64,000 nt of DNA from Gigaspora rosea (taxonomy: Eukaryota; Glomeromycota; Glomeromycetes; Diversisporales; Gigasporaceae), in the NCBI GenBank assembly GCA_003550325.1, contig QKWP01000055.1, forward strand, positions 274,060-338,059, in the 5' to 3' direction. The notes below the pieces were generated by a model. It saw only the letters and a list, made by a program, of their open reading frames with translations, made no database searches and had not been told where the DNA came from. Position 1 is the first letter of the stretch. Every line of letters starts with the position of its first letter. Positions 32,585-44,831 of this stretch are shown here, piece after piece. The position numbers were made by a program, and so were the translations under genes.

Positions 32585-33080
32585 CCTTTTTTTCTTTATT
32601 ATAATAGTTTAAAAGTTGTATTTACACTCAACAAGATCTTAGATTTAAAGATTCCACAAAAGATCTTGCAAAAAATCCCACAATGAACAAAACTTTTACT
32701 AGTAACAATATTTATTAGTTTACTACTAAAATAGTTACTTTTACAAAGCTTTTGCTTATTTTTCTTTATTGTGCTGATTTGAAAATTTGTATTTATGCTC
32801 AACAAGACCTTGGATTCAAAGATCCTGCAAAAGATCTTGCAAAAGATCCACAATGGACAAAACTTTTACTAGTAACACAGTTAAAGATTTGTTTATAAGT
32901 TTAATACTGTATTAGTTAAAATATTATTTACTTTATCAAGTTTTTGCTTTCTTTGTTAATTTTGTGGTCTAAAAATTTTTGTATTTACATTCAACAAAAC
33001 TTAGATTCAAGGATCTGAAATAGTTTTTTAAAATTCCAGAATAGACAATCTTTACAAGTAACAATACTGCAATACAAAAA
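32585..33080. repeat. About 180-bp tandem repeat, 2.7 units
   Basis: Three successive units share a T-rich CTTTATT or CTTTGTT start, TGTATTTA(C/T), (CT)TCAACAA(G/A)A, and ACTTTTACTAGTAACA near the end. Spacing is 171 bp and then 192 bp. No coding content. Confidence 0.7.
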
Positions 33081-33169
33081 ACCCAGTACAGTCTAACCTC
33101 TATATAGTCACACCTTCGGGATACAAAAAGGGGTGATTATTTGGAGATGTGACTAATATAGAGGGAATT

Positions 33170-34105
33170 CTTTATAATCACAAATATAATAAAATTATAT
33201 ATATATCTGGCATAGGACATGTTCCATTTATTGCTTTCTATAATTAAAATTTTTAAAAAAATATATGAATTTACTATAAACTTTGAGCTAAAGATTCTAT
33301 TTAGCTTAACTAATTAACTTCAAATTAAATTCTTTGGGAATATAGAGCAAGAGAAGGATAAAAGTAGTACAAAAATCAGATTTAAATTTTGCCAATTTTT
33401 ACCTTTTCAAAATGTAACTTCACCAAAAACAAAAATTTACTAATTTTAAATTAGCAGTTATGTGTAAAATCGTGCTCTGACAACTTTATTTAGGCGACCA
33501 AAGAAGGTTACCTTGTAAGAAAAATGTGTTGCCTATATACTAAAGTTAAAAATTTTGGGTTGTATTATAAAAGCCCTTTTTTTATCAAGATAACCTGCTT
33601 TGGGCCTCTAAGTAAACTTGTTCAGAGGGTATTTCTACTTGATCTTAGGTCAAAATGCATTTTCTTGGCCTTTTTCTGGGTGAAAAATAGGGTTAAAGAT
33701 ATTATAAACCAAAAATTTTTAACTTTAGTATATAGACAACCTATTTTTCTTACAAGATAACCTTCTTTGGTCACCTAAGTAAAGTTGTTTAAAGCACAAT
33801 TTTACACATAACCGCTAATTTAAAATTGGTAAATTTCTGTTTTTGGTGAAGTTACATTTTGAAAAGGTGCAAAATTGGCAAAATTTAAATCTGATTTTTG
33901 TACTACTTTTTCTTCTCCTCTTGCTCTATATTTCCAAAGAATTTAATTTGAAGTTAATTAGTTAAGCTGAATAGGATCTTTAGCTAAAGTTTATAGTTAA
34001 TTTATATGTTTTTTTAAAAATTTTAATTATAAAAAGCAATTAGACCTATTTTAAGAGAACATGTTTTATATCCTATATATAATTGTGATTATATAGAAGT
34101 TTTAA
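33170..34105. repeat. Large foldback, arms about 380 bp
   Basis: Left arm about 33170-33560 and right arm about 33705-34105 are inverted copies (for example AAGAAGGTTACCTTGTAAGA against TCTTACAAGATAACCTTCTT), around a 145-bp centre. Open frames through it are chance. Confidence 0.8.
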
Positions 34106-34421
34106 AAATTTGTTTTATTCGAAATTTATACAATACTACATATAGATTTGATTTTCATAGTGTATTAAACACCCTAATGTAAAATACAATTCAACTATAC
34201 ACATTTGAGTTCCCAAATTAATTTCAGTCCTGTTTACATATACAAAGTTCTTTTAACTAAATAAAGTAGTATAAGTGCACCTTATATATTATGGGAAAAA
34301 AAAAAGACTGCATCAAACTGGCATTAATTAATAATTAATAGAAATTGAAAAATGACACATAATATCTCAACCCTAAATTGGCAGTGCTACTAATTCGAAC
34401 ACAACAAAATGTATTAATGGG

Positions 34422-34868
34422 GTTCTTAAGCACCTCTATCAATAGATCAAAGACAAATTTTTAATGAAATAAACTGACCAAATTGGTTACCGTATGTGTC
34501 CAAAATTAAGTTACCTTTTTTGGCCAAAAAATTATACAGTAAATCGTAAAATAGCTTATTTTCAAAATATTGAGTTTTTTGAAAAAATTGAAAAACGTAC
34601 TAATAAAAAGTTGTCCAAATATTACCAAATTTTTAGTATAGGTATATTTGATGTACTGGACAACTTTATATAATCAACCTTTTGAATTTACTTAGTAAAA
34701 AAAAGTTTTATATATACAAACTGCTAATAAATTTTTTAAAATTTTTAAAAAAAATCAGAGGCAGCTTATTTTAGGTAGTAGCTTATTTTCAAACATATAT
34801 GGTAGTTTATTCAATTACTAACTAATTAAAAATTTGTTTCTGATCCATTGATTAAGGTGCTTAAGAAC
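34422..34868. mobile_element. 447-bp inverted-repeat element
   Basis: Arms of about 44 bp start GTTCTTAAGCACCT at both ends (right as reverse complement), with about five mismatches. No clear target-site duplication. The interior is AT-rich. Confidence 0.6.
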
Positions 34869-34913
34869 TACTAAATCACTGAAATAGTATGATGCTAACA
34901 AGATTATAGCTAT

Positions 34914-35081
34914 TTAGTATAGTATAGATAAGTAGACCCATATAGTATAGGTAGGATTTAAAATCTATACTCTATTTGATCAGCTATAATTTCTAACTAT
35001 AATACCAATATATATTATACTAGATTAGTATAGTTTAGATTTAAAAATACAGCCTGAATCTGCTTACCTATACTATACTAA
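34914..35081. mobile_element. 168-bp inverted-repeat element
   Basis: Ends TTAGTATAGTATAGATAAG and, as reverse complement, TTAGTATAGTATAGGTAAG (23-bp arms, 2 mismatches). The interior is also TATAGTATA-rich. Confidence 0.6.
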
Positions 35082-35989
35082 TCCTGATGCATTGTTTAAA
35101 TTGGCATTTTTTTTATTTTATTTATTGTCTAAAATTAGAATAGCATAAGAAGGTTTTTTAGCTGTTAGGTACCAGTCATACCTCCAATTAATTTGATTAA
35201 ACGTATTCGTCATCCAAATTATAAATAAAGGCTAATTTCAGGACAATACCAGTATTTAAATTACATGCAGCTCCTAATCTTTGTATATATGTATGTACAG
35301 TATATGCATATGGATTTTATCTGCGCAGGTAATACAGACCAAAGAAGGAAACTCCATTCTTGTAAATAAAAGTGCATAAATAAAAATTTAGTGTTAGAGC
35401 CTTAAAGTTAGAGGCTATATAACGTAAAATTTATTATTAATACATACCATTTGATTGTCTATATATTGTGAATTCTTACCGGTATTGTTAATCTAAAGTG
35501 TGACTTTATAGAGAATGGTTTATATAGGCCGTTGACAAAAATTTGTAATAGTGATTATAATGCAATTGTGACTATATAGAGGCAAATACATATTAAAAGA
35601 TCAGTAAACTGGCAGATGTGATTGTATTGACATTGTGACTATATAGAGGGTAACTATATGGAGGTTAGACTGTATTTTATTTTTTATTAATATCTTGTAC
35701 ACATAGAATTTATTAGGTAGACAGATATAATATGTTGGATTCAATAATAAATAAATATAAGCAAGATAATATAAATAAAAGAATATAGTAGTAGTAATTT
35801 GCTGCTTGCAAAAAATTTTTATAATAAGGTAATAATATTACTTGTATATTAAGTTTTCTAATTGATTAGATTGGTCATGCAGATCCCTGTGACTTTGTTT
35901 TCTAATTTTATTGGTTAATTTATTTTTAGATATCACGAATATCACATCAAATTTAGGTGACTTATTCAAATTGTGAAAATCCACCCATA

Positions 35990-36231
35990 TGATTTGTTTT
36001 GATTTTCGGACTGATCCAGGATTATCAAATTTCACGATTTTGATTGGTTAAAGACAACAGGTGACTATCGGGTAATCTCATGATGTGTTGGTACTATGCA
36101 GTTTCATGTAATTTTTTTTTACATTATCTTGATTTTTTATTATGCAAATTGTATTAAAATTTATATGAATTTGATAAAAGCTCATTTTTCAAAAAATTGT
36201 AAAAATGGGCTATTTTAATATGTAACACCCA
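35990..36231 (-). mobile_element. TA-flanked MITE, copy 3 (5'-truncated)
   Basis: Same family as 28508-28849, in opposite orientation. The right end ...GTTACACCCA type is present with TA at 36232-36233; the left terminal repeat is missing and the match starts at about 35990 (GATTTGTTTTGATTTTCGGA). Confidence 0.7.
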
Positions 36232-36249
36232 TATACGGAGATAACCATA

Positions 36250-36330
36250 CTAGATAGCTGTGCAACATTATCACGCAAAACCAGGAACAGAAGAAATTGA
36301 TATTGGTTAGATTTGAATGTTTAATATGAT
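36250..36330 (+). repeat. Dispersed repeat, CpG-depleted copy
   Basis: Counterpart of 27115-27198 (inverted). CpG positions of that copy are TG or CA here. Confidence 0.6.
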
Positions 36331-36339
36331 AAAAAAATA

Positions 36340-37480
36340 TGTACTTTATTATGACCAGGTACGACCATTAATAATATTATTTATATCGTAAACGTTCATT
36401 TGCATAAATAAAAAGTATTATAAATTTAAATAAAAAAAATATATAATCAATAAAAAAAGCAGCACAGTAAAAAATTCCATGATTTAAAAAGTTTAACAAT
36501 TTTTACATTACTACAAGGAATGCACTGACATCGTCTTGTATATAGTAATTACTTCTTTTGAGCTGGCTACTCCTCTTTTCTTGCAAAACGTAATGTCAGT
36601 TTTTACTTGAATTAACATTCAAATTAACAATTTTAATAATTTCCAGGGTTCATATGTTTTTAAACACTTTATTCATAAATGTATTCATGAATGTTTTGAT
36701 TGCAAGTTAAAATTTTATATTAATTGGTTTAAGAATTGATATAAGTTAATCCTAAATTGGTGAAATTTAAGAATGACATAATTAATTCAAAATCAAACTG
36801 AATTGTGAAATAATGTAAAAACATGTTACTGTGTAAATTTATTTTGAGTATGATCAAGCTTAGTATATAATGTGAAATGTGGTTTGGATGTCGTTTATAA
36901 TAATTTTTTTTAGAAGATATACTATTTTAATAGAAGTAACAATTTGTTTATTTTGAAAAGAATTGTGATTTTCAATTTTAATATTATGATTTCATTGTCA
37001 CTTGTTGTTTAAAGCTAGGTCATTTTCAAAATGTTGATCATTATTATGGTATTCTTAACAGGTAATTATTTAAGCCACATGGTTTTAGTCAGCTGGCTTA
37101 GCTAGCTGACTAACTTATCAGCTAAGCGACTGGCTAATGGCTAACTATTAACCTGTATTCGGAATATTTCACAATTTTTGACCTGTACTTTATGACCATT
37201 TATTTCCTTTTGGAATTTATCAGATTCTTATAATAGTTAGCTTTTAGCCGCAATCACATTACATCGACTGGCTTAGTTGGCTTAAATAACTAGTAGATAG
37301 TAATTATTGTGATACAGTTTTCGTGATTGCTAACATGACTTGTCGTAATGTGATATTATTTATTTATTTACAAGTACACATGAATGTACTGTACCAGTCC
37401 TGTGTGATATCACATATTGGCAGCTCTTTATTTTTTTAATGGAATTAACTGATTCGAATTTTTTTTCACACTTCTAATCT
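36340..37480. other. Spacer; possible small inverted-repeat element
   Basis: No gene is seen. Within it, 37071-37300 holds short inverted motifs (GGCTAATGGCTAACTATTA against TAATAGTTAGCTTTTAGCC) and flanking GTAATTATT direct repeats. This may be a degraded MITE, but the ends do not match. Confidence 0.35.
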
Positions 37481-37575
37481 AATATAGTATAGTATCATAT
37501 CATATAGTATCATATCATATTGTATCATATCATATTGTATCATATCAATTCATATGATATATAATATAATATAAT
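37480..37575. repeat. Microsatellite (ATCAT/ATAGT type)
   Basis: Repeated TATCATATCATAT-type pentamers and TATAGTATAG runs, followed by ATAATATAAT. Confidence 0.8.
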
Positions 37576-37699
37576 AAAAATAGCTGGTGAGAAAATTTTC
37601 TTTTATAAATTAAGAGGAAATTTTGACTGCCAATTATGAATATACTATATAAACATAAATAGTAAGGAAAATTACAATACACAAACAACTTAGGAAAGG

Positions 37700-38205
37700 T
37701 AGAGCATTTGAAATTGAGTTCATGCCGTATTTTTTATTGCACCAAATTGGACACGCATGCAATCATGTTTTAGCAATGATTCCCAACAAGTTTTTTAACT
37801 AAAAGTCGATACCAAAAAATTAAATTAATAGATTAGCGCAATGTTACTTGAATGTGCTAAATAAGAAACTTAATATATTATATAAATATTACCGCTTATA
37901 CAGAACAATATTTTCGCTTCAGACTGTATTTTTTATTGTGGTACTAGAAAATTGCATATGCCATTTAACTCCAATTATTCAATACAAGGCATGCAATCAT
38001 GCTTTAGCAAAAATCTCCAACAAGTTTTTTAGCCAAATTCAATACAAAAAATTAAAAGAATAAATTAGCATGTTTCATAATTAGACTTTAAATCAAGTAT
38101 CAAATAAAGAATTTAATACAAATTATAAATGTTACTGCTTATACAATAGAACAATATTTTCAGTTCATACCACATTTTTTATAATGCCACTAGAAACATG
38201 CATTT
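37700..38205. repeat. 200-245 bp tandem repeat, 2.5 units
   Basis: Shared blocks are a GTATTTTTTATTG-type start (37726, 37925, and a variant near 38170), GCATGCAATCATG(T/C)TTTAGCAA (twice) and CCAACAAGTTTTTTA (twice). The short frame at 37848-38063 falls inside and is not considered a gene. Confidence 0.7.
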
Positions 38206-38209
38206 GACA

Positions 38210-39690
38210 TGCCTTATATATTTTATATTGAATTATTGTAATGCTGAGTCATTTGTATTGTTTAAAAATAAATTGCAATTTCTTATAAATAGAGTCAATA
38301 AATAGGACCATCTTTAACATGAAGTTCTGTTTTAAATTTTTCTATTTCTTTAAAATTATTAAAAAAAATCTTTATAAAAATTACTTAGCTGCTACAAAAT
38401 CAGCATGTTATCCTAAAATTAACCAATAGTATTACTATCAAAGGCCTCTAAAAGAAATTTACGTAAAAAAGAAATTTGTACTATAAAAAAAAATAAATTT
38501 GAAAAACTCGATATTTCTGTTATCACCAAAGATAATATTAAGCACACATCCAATATTATAATTAACCTGGCTAACAAAAGAAAAGATATTTTCTACGATC
38601 TTCTAAAGGTATATTAATTATCTTTGATACAAGTAAAACTCTAATATTTATAGCATAGTCTTCTAAAGGGCAGTTTTTGCCTTTTGGGTAGGCCTAGGAC
38701 CTGACTGTTCCCTCCCAAGTTATATATATTTTTTATTTCCGGCGTGATCATTATCATTGATGTGGGGCATGTGTGAGGAAGAAGGTAATGCAGACTTCAT
38801 AGGTTTTAAACCCCTGAACCACACCACTAAGAGTGATTTGAATGTATCTACTAAGAAGATTTTATTACAATTCATGATAAAGTATTTTTCCATATCAATT
38901 TACTAGTTATTGATATATTTTTTAGCATAAGGTTCAAAGCGAGACTCATCAATCTAAAAGTGAATCATGTGAATATATTTTATTTTACTGGAAATATGAA
39001 GATTTAGTGGTGAGTGATCTTAAGTCAACAAATAATTCAAAATCAATGTTTGTAATGCAATACTAGAAATTATAAGTAAAATATTATATATGATATTATT
39101 TGAATTTTGAAGGTTACTTTCCATCAACGAAGTTTTATAATAATAACAGAGAAAATAAAAAGTGGATACAAATGATTTGTTACAGATAATACTTAAAAAT
39201 AAGTGATTTACTACAGGTGCCATTACTTCTATAAAAAAACCATTTTGTATCAATTTGCTGTTCTGGTTAATAGCTTAAGTTAGAAAATTAATTGGAAAAT
39301 ATTTAGCTTCTTTTTTTAGCCATTTTTTTGCTCTAAATATTAGTTAAGCAAACAACAAAAGCAATTTTGAAAATTTTCTGTTTTACAATCTTAAAAATAT
39401 TGTTTGATTGTGTTAGTATATAACTTTATAGTTATAAATAGTATAAGTAGTTAAACAAGTATATATCAAGGACTACAACTAAGGCTATTAATATTTTTAG
39501 GTTCTTTATTTCTGTTGAGTATTACTACTATTTATTGATAAAAATAAAATAAAATATGATAATATAAAAAAAAGAATAGAATTCTAAAAACCCCTCACAA
39601 GATATATACATATATTAAATTTAAACTAAGAGAATTTCATAATTATTTAAAGCTTAAAAAGAAGAAAAAGTTTTTAATTATTTGGCCATT
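38210..39690. other. Spacer, no gene
   Basis: AT-rich DNA with no supported coding region. It leads into the 3' end of the minus-strand Helitron-like relic. Confidence 0.5.
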
Positions 39691-41310
39691 TTTTTAATTG
39701 TTTAGTTCTCCACGCACATTCATTAAGCCTATCAAATTCAGCACAGAGTGCAGATGAGATTCGCATATCCAATATAGCTTTATTAAATGGTTGTGAAATT
39801 AGTAGATTATCTAATTTTGAACACGAGAAAGCATTATGTATAGGCTATTGCCCAAATTACTACCTGTGAGATCAATAATTACCTTGTTAAGAGTTTTTCC
39901 TTGGCATTTGTAGTCAGTAAATGCAAATGCAGGAGTTAAAAGAAGCTGAAATCATTGAAAGTTTCTTCATATTTTTGATCTATTAGATTTCCAAATAGTG
40001 CATACTTAACAGGATAAATAGATATATGATTAGGTTGAAGGTCTTGATAAGAACCAGATATTCTACCTATTAGTTCATATTTAGGCGGACTTTTTAATAT
40101 TATAACATTTTTATCACAAGGTAATAGATCAATTGAGTTCTTATCATACACAATTTTTTGAAGAATTCCTTGAAAGCCATTCGCCAGATTATTATTTGTA
40201 CAAATATTCATTGTTATAACAACCTTCATATTAATAGATAAAGGTAAAATACCACAAAATGCAATATATCTTTTGTATCTGGTTTGAAATGATCATTTCC
40301 CATAAGAATAGTTCAATTATAAGAGTCTTGGGCACAAGAGTAAACAAGTAGCTGCTTATTATAATAAGCATGTTTACTTGTAGCTTCAAAATTAAGCTGG
40401 ACATGAAGGTCATTTCTTGTTACAAGAAATATAGCATCTCTCCAATCTATCAAATTAATTTGATCATCACCAAGAGTTTTAAGCCTTAAAGCAGATTTTT
40501 GATCTTCTGTTAGACTTTCTTCTTACATACTTTTTAGAATATCTGTATAGAAAGGATCATCTAATTGACGCATTTGTTTTTTTAAATAAATTACATGTTT
40601 TATATTTAACCAAAGACTTCTTCCAGTAGTATTAATAACTGATTGAGCATCAATGAATAATGGGTCAAGGTTATGTTTTCTTTTTGTGGATTTTGATAAA
40701 TTTTGGATATTAGAGGTGGGTTGAGTTTTATTAAAAGAAGAAAGAAAAGTAATATAAAGCCAGGTCTAATACAGGTGGTAATTGCATAAAATCACCAACA
40801 AATAAGATATTAACACGCCAAAAGAAATAGAATCGTCAGTTGCCTTTAATTTTTTTATAAAGGTATGAAATTCTGCTAAAAGTTTTTGACCAATTATAGA
40901 AATTTCTTCTAATATTATATATTCAATATCAGACCATAATTCCTAAAGCTATTGCAGAGTTTCTTCTGTTAATTTAGATAGTTTTTTACCATTTTCACTA
41001 AAATCAAACCCACAAACAGAGTGGATAGTACTACCATAAACATTTGTAGCAGCAATTCCAGTAGGAGCTAATATGAGAATGGTATGTCATTGTAAAGTAT
41101 ATTCAAAATAAAAAAGAATCGCGTGAATTATCCTAGATTTACCAGTTCCTCCAGTATCTGCAAGATAAAGTAGTAACTGTGATAGTTTATGATCACACAT
41201 AGGTTGGTTTCTTCGATGATGATCACATACAAGAAAATAAGCTTTTTTTGTTCTTAATTTAAACCAAGTGCAAATTTTTCTAACAGATCAATGGTTTCAT
41301 TCATAATAGT
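39690..41310 (-). pseudogene. Helitron-like 2: PIF1 helicase domain
   Basis: Reading on the minus strand: ALGLN-EQKKA-like near 41270, an intact Walker A (ADTGGTGKSRII, about 41133-41168), ILAPTGIAATNVYGSTIHS near 41060, a Walker B-like YIILEEISIIG (about 40890-40920; the usual DE is EE), DQINLIDWRDAIFLVTRNDL near 40440, the 39936-40229 frame (NICTNNNLANGFQGILQKIV, which is the NGT-RL region of the family), and degraded C-terminal text. Several frame changes occur. The final Q-G-T helicase motif is not seen, so the C-terminus is lost or beyond recognition. Confidence 0.7.
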
Positions 41311-42190
41311 TATGTAGAAGAAGCAGATTGTTTATTAAATAAATCGCTAAAGGAGCTTAAGGTGACATTATTTTCAGAGGTAATAATGTTATTATATTGA
41401 AAAATTGTTTTTTGTAAAGTTATAGTAGTTTGCCAAATCTTTAGAAGTTCATCATCAAAATTATTGCTTTGACATATAACATCTAGGTCAATATTAATAT
41501 TGTTATTATTAATTGAATTATTTAAGTATGTTGAGTAAGAGGAATCATTTACAAGAAATCTTCCCTGAATTCGAAAAACATTCAAGGTAACATCGACCAT
41601 ACTGATATTCTTCAAACCAGCTCTAATAATAGCAGCATGATTTAAAGTAGTTATGTTTTCTAATTTATTGTTAACAGCTAAATTATCATTATTATCTTCA
41701 AAAAGGTCATCTTGATCATGCGCATCATACCCAGAAATAGATCAATCAATCTGGCAGGCCTTAGCAAGAATTGGATTATCTAATGCTTTTTTTCTTAATT
41801 CACAATCCAAAAAAGATTCTTCAGCACATCTATGTAGCAATTCAATATTTGAAATTATATATTTTAGACGAGAAGATGTAGTAGGTAGGGTTCCGCAATT
41901 TGATTTGATCTTCAAATATTTGAATCAAATATTTGATCAAATTCAAATTCAAATTTGACTATATTTGATTTGATCAAATTCAAATATGGCCAAATTTGAT
42001 TTGATTTGACAAATATTTGATTTGATTTGAAAATTACTATTAAAAATTCAAATTCAAATCAAATTCAAATTCAAATATTTGAATCAAATCAAATTCAAAT
42101 CAGGGTCAATTTGATTTGATCAAATTCAAATTGACCCAATATTTGATTTGATTTGAATTTGAAGAACCCTAGTAGTAGGGTTATTCAAAA
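41310..42190 (-). pseudogene. Helitron-like 2: linker between Rep and helicase
   Basis: Open pieces include MKNISMVDVTLNVFRIQGRF (41310-41615), and near 41740-41880 LLHRCAEESFLDCELRKKAL with NPILAKACQID. A MITE (41886-42171) interrupts this linker. Ignoring the MITE and one copy of its 8-bp duplication keeps the frame across the site. Confidence 0.6.
41886..42171. mobile_element. 286-bp MITE of TTTGAATTTGAT repeats, 8-bp TSD
   Basis: Perfect 8-bp duplication GTAGTAGG (41878-41885, 42172-42179) with ends TAGGGTTC/GAACCCTA. The whole interior is made of short TTTGAAT/ATTTGAT/CAAAT motifs in both orientations. The 8-bp duplication suggests hAT. Inserted in the second Helitron-like coding region. 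Confidence 0.8.
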
Positions 42191-44780
42191 ATGCATGGCA
42201 TGCCTCTGACTATTGTTATAGTCTTCTATAAGATTATGGATAGTTTCCATGGTTTAAACAACATAAGAATATATTGTCCATATAAATCTGAATTTTCTAT
42301 ATCATCTTTTTTAGAAATTGCTATACCACACAAAATGATCACTCTTTTAGTTCCTCACCTTCTACGCATCTGAATATGGGTTTTGTTTTGAGGATATACA
42401 TCAATAGATTCAGAAATAAAGTTATCATCTAATTCATTTCCTCTAAAAAAAATCTTTCATTTCCTTCTCTAGGATGCTAGTCTGATAATATTAAAAGCTG
42501 ATATGAGTTTATCAGAAGCAAGCAGTATAATCATAAAGGCAAATATTACGCAAAGCTGAACCTCGGTACTTATAATCAACACGAAGTTTTACAGCTGTTA
42601 ATTTATTATTAAAAAAGGTAACTAAAAATGATTCATTTAATTTATTCTGGTCATCTTGATCGTTATTGGTTTCCAGATTATCATCAGATTCATTAGAATT
42701 TTCAGTCAAATCTTGATAATACTTTTTATATTCTCTTGTAAGATAAAATTCAAATGATTGAAGATGGATAGATGCAAATTTATTTTGAATTTAGTGATCA
42801 GGGATGCATAACAGATATGCTGAAACTTGTGGACTTGTAAGCTCAGATTGACCTACAATATTGTTAAGGCATTTTGTTATAAGTTTACAAAAATTATTTA
42901 CAATATTATTGAGTCTTTATTAGCTGCTTGTTTTAAAAAGTTTCAAGAGTAGAGGCACATATTAAAAAAGAACTATGTGTGCTAAGATCTGATTTTGTAA
43001 TATAGTCAGTTATAATAAATACATGCTAAGGCTAATTTACGAGTAGCAATAAATTTAATAACATTATTTCCTCAGCATATAGCAGTTATATATGGGTTGT
43101 GATTATTAATAAAAGAACTGGTGCGTTGGATTACAATAATGTCTTGATCAGGAAAAATTATTCCAGGAGGATCTACAAGTTCTCTTGGAAAATCAAATCT
43201 GCAATGTTTTTGTAAGCCACAGTTGTATTTTTTACAGGTCCAACTGCAATGATAAAAAAGTGTACGTTTAGTGAAGGCAAGTAGGTCTTGACGAAAATTT
43301 TCCTCAAATTCAAGTGTTTTGGATCTGGTATAGGGAGAAAAGAAGGATGTAATCATTTTTCAAGAATCGTTTTAGGAGCAGAATATTCAACATCAAGTAT
43401 ACTGTCTGTTAAAATTTCACCATTCTTGAGTAGATAACTAATATCTTCTTGGATAATGTTGCTGATATACTGTAGTTTAATAAACATTGGCAAAATTCAT
43501 TATCAATTTTAATTCTATGACATAGCATAATTGGATCTAGTGCATCAAGAAGCCAAATTAGCATATGACAATGTGGTGCACCATGGTCCTGATATTCAAT
43601 AACTCTATAATAATTCTTTATAAATCCAAATATACTGCTATTTTCTTTGTTATAACCAATTAATTATTTAAAATTAATTGAATAATTATATTAAATTATT
43701 TTGCAACAGCAGAAGGGTCAAAATAAGCAAGACAAGCCCTTTTAGTAGCTATTGGAAAATTTTCAGATATAAGCTTTTTAAGATCGAACTTACTTCTAGC
43801 ATATATCATTACAATAGAACTATGAAGATCAGTAGGGTTAATAGTAATAAAAAGCGATGGTGTACCATCATGTATCATAACTGCAGGTATTTCATTACAC
43901 ATACGTGCACGTGATTGAACAGAGACCATTAATTTAGAACTAGCAGTACTAATATTTCTTAGTAATTCATGAATAGCAGGATTGGTTATAGGTTGTTTAT
44001 TTTGCTCCTGTTCAATAGCTAGTTTTATATCATTGGGCTTAAGAGCAGATATTAAGCTTGCTGAATGGTCAAAATTTTTATTTCAAGTTAGATTATATGA
44101 TTCTGCTGACACTTCCTGCCTTTGTAAAATGTTAAATATAACAAAAGGATAAGATTTATGCAATCTGAACTTGGGATCACAATAACGCATGAGGTGATTA
44201 GCATATTGTTTTAAAGATACATGTTTTAATTTACCTTTGTGGCCTTCAACTCCATAAGGATAGAGAACAGGAAATCCAATAGGAAAAAGAGAAGAATCTT
44301 CATATTTATTTAGAGGTTTATTACCATGAGGTATACAGATTAAAGGAGTTACAGAATTTGACTCATTGCTATTTTTATTTAAAAAGGTTTAATTGTCAGA
44401 TTGATGATTATTTTTTCTACTAACTTTTGAAAAGAAAGAAGAGTAAGTTTCTCTTTGTAATTGGTATATCATCAACGTGTAATATTCCAAAAGATCTGAG
44501 TTCAGATGCATTATTAATTGTATTAATATTAACAAATTTGTCTGAAATATATTCAGAATTTTCCTCTTCATCAGTCTTGCTATCAGATTGTTGATTATCT
44601 AATACATCTTGAGAATAACCAGTATAATGATCTGTTTTTTGAGAATCAATATCAATAACTGTAGTAGTTATTAATAAACATTCAGGAATTTCACTTTCAG
44701 ATAAAAGATTTAATGCATTTTCATCAATTTTGAAATTATTTTTTAAATAATTCATTATATGCAAACAACCAGCCAAGCAC
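42190..44780 (-). pseudogene. Helitron-like 2: Rep (HUH) region
   Basis: Segments in order on the minus strand: LHIMNYLKNNF (44420-44776), a PLLFP-like YPYGVEGHKG area near 44250, SVQSRARMCNEIPAVM then LFITINPTDLHSSI and FDPSAVAK (43696-43929), the HUH motif in YQDHGAPHCHMLIWLLDALD (about 43545-43605), FCQCLL, and the Cys-rich CSWTCKKYNCGLQKHCRFDF (43072-43356). The HUH histidines are present. Numerous stops and shifts separate the pieces. The two-tyrosine motif is not confidently located. Confidence 0.7.
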
Positions 44781-44831
44781 TAATATTATTTACTTTTTCG
44801 AACCTAAAGTACTTTTTTTAAGTGATGTTCA

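Larger units (their letters stand above)
33089..35672. mobile_element. 2.6-kb pogo/Tc1-like TIR element with nested repeats
   Basis: Ends CAGTCTAACCTCTATATAGT and, as reverse complement, CAGTCTAACCTCCATATAGT are flanked by TA on both sides (33087-33088, 35673-35674). Near the right end the motif GTGACTATATAGAGG recurs (about 35555-35575 and 35635-35650, plus a variant near 35500), like sub-terminal transposase sites. No transposase frame survives. The interior holds a 935-bp foldback (33170-34105), a 447-bp inverted-repeat element (34422-34868) and a 168-bp one (34914-35081). Confidence 0.7.

Noticed and set aside
33524-33760. 78-codon plus-strand frame
   Set aside because: It lies across the centre of a large foldback and has no recognised domain.
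37071-37300. MITE with 9-bp duplication GTAATTATT
   Set aside because: The inverted motifs are internal and the sequence ends next to the direct repeats do not match, so it is only mentioned as possible.
39020-39253. 77-codon minus-strand frame
   Set aside because: Hydrophobic AT-driven translation without similarity to the neighbouring Helitron-like protein.
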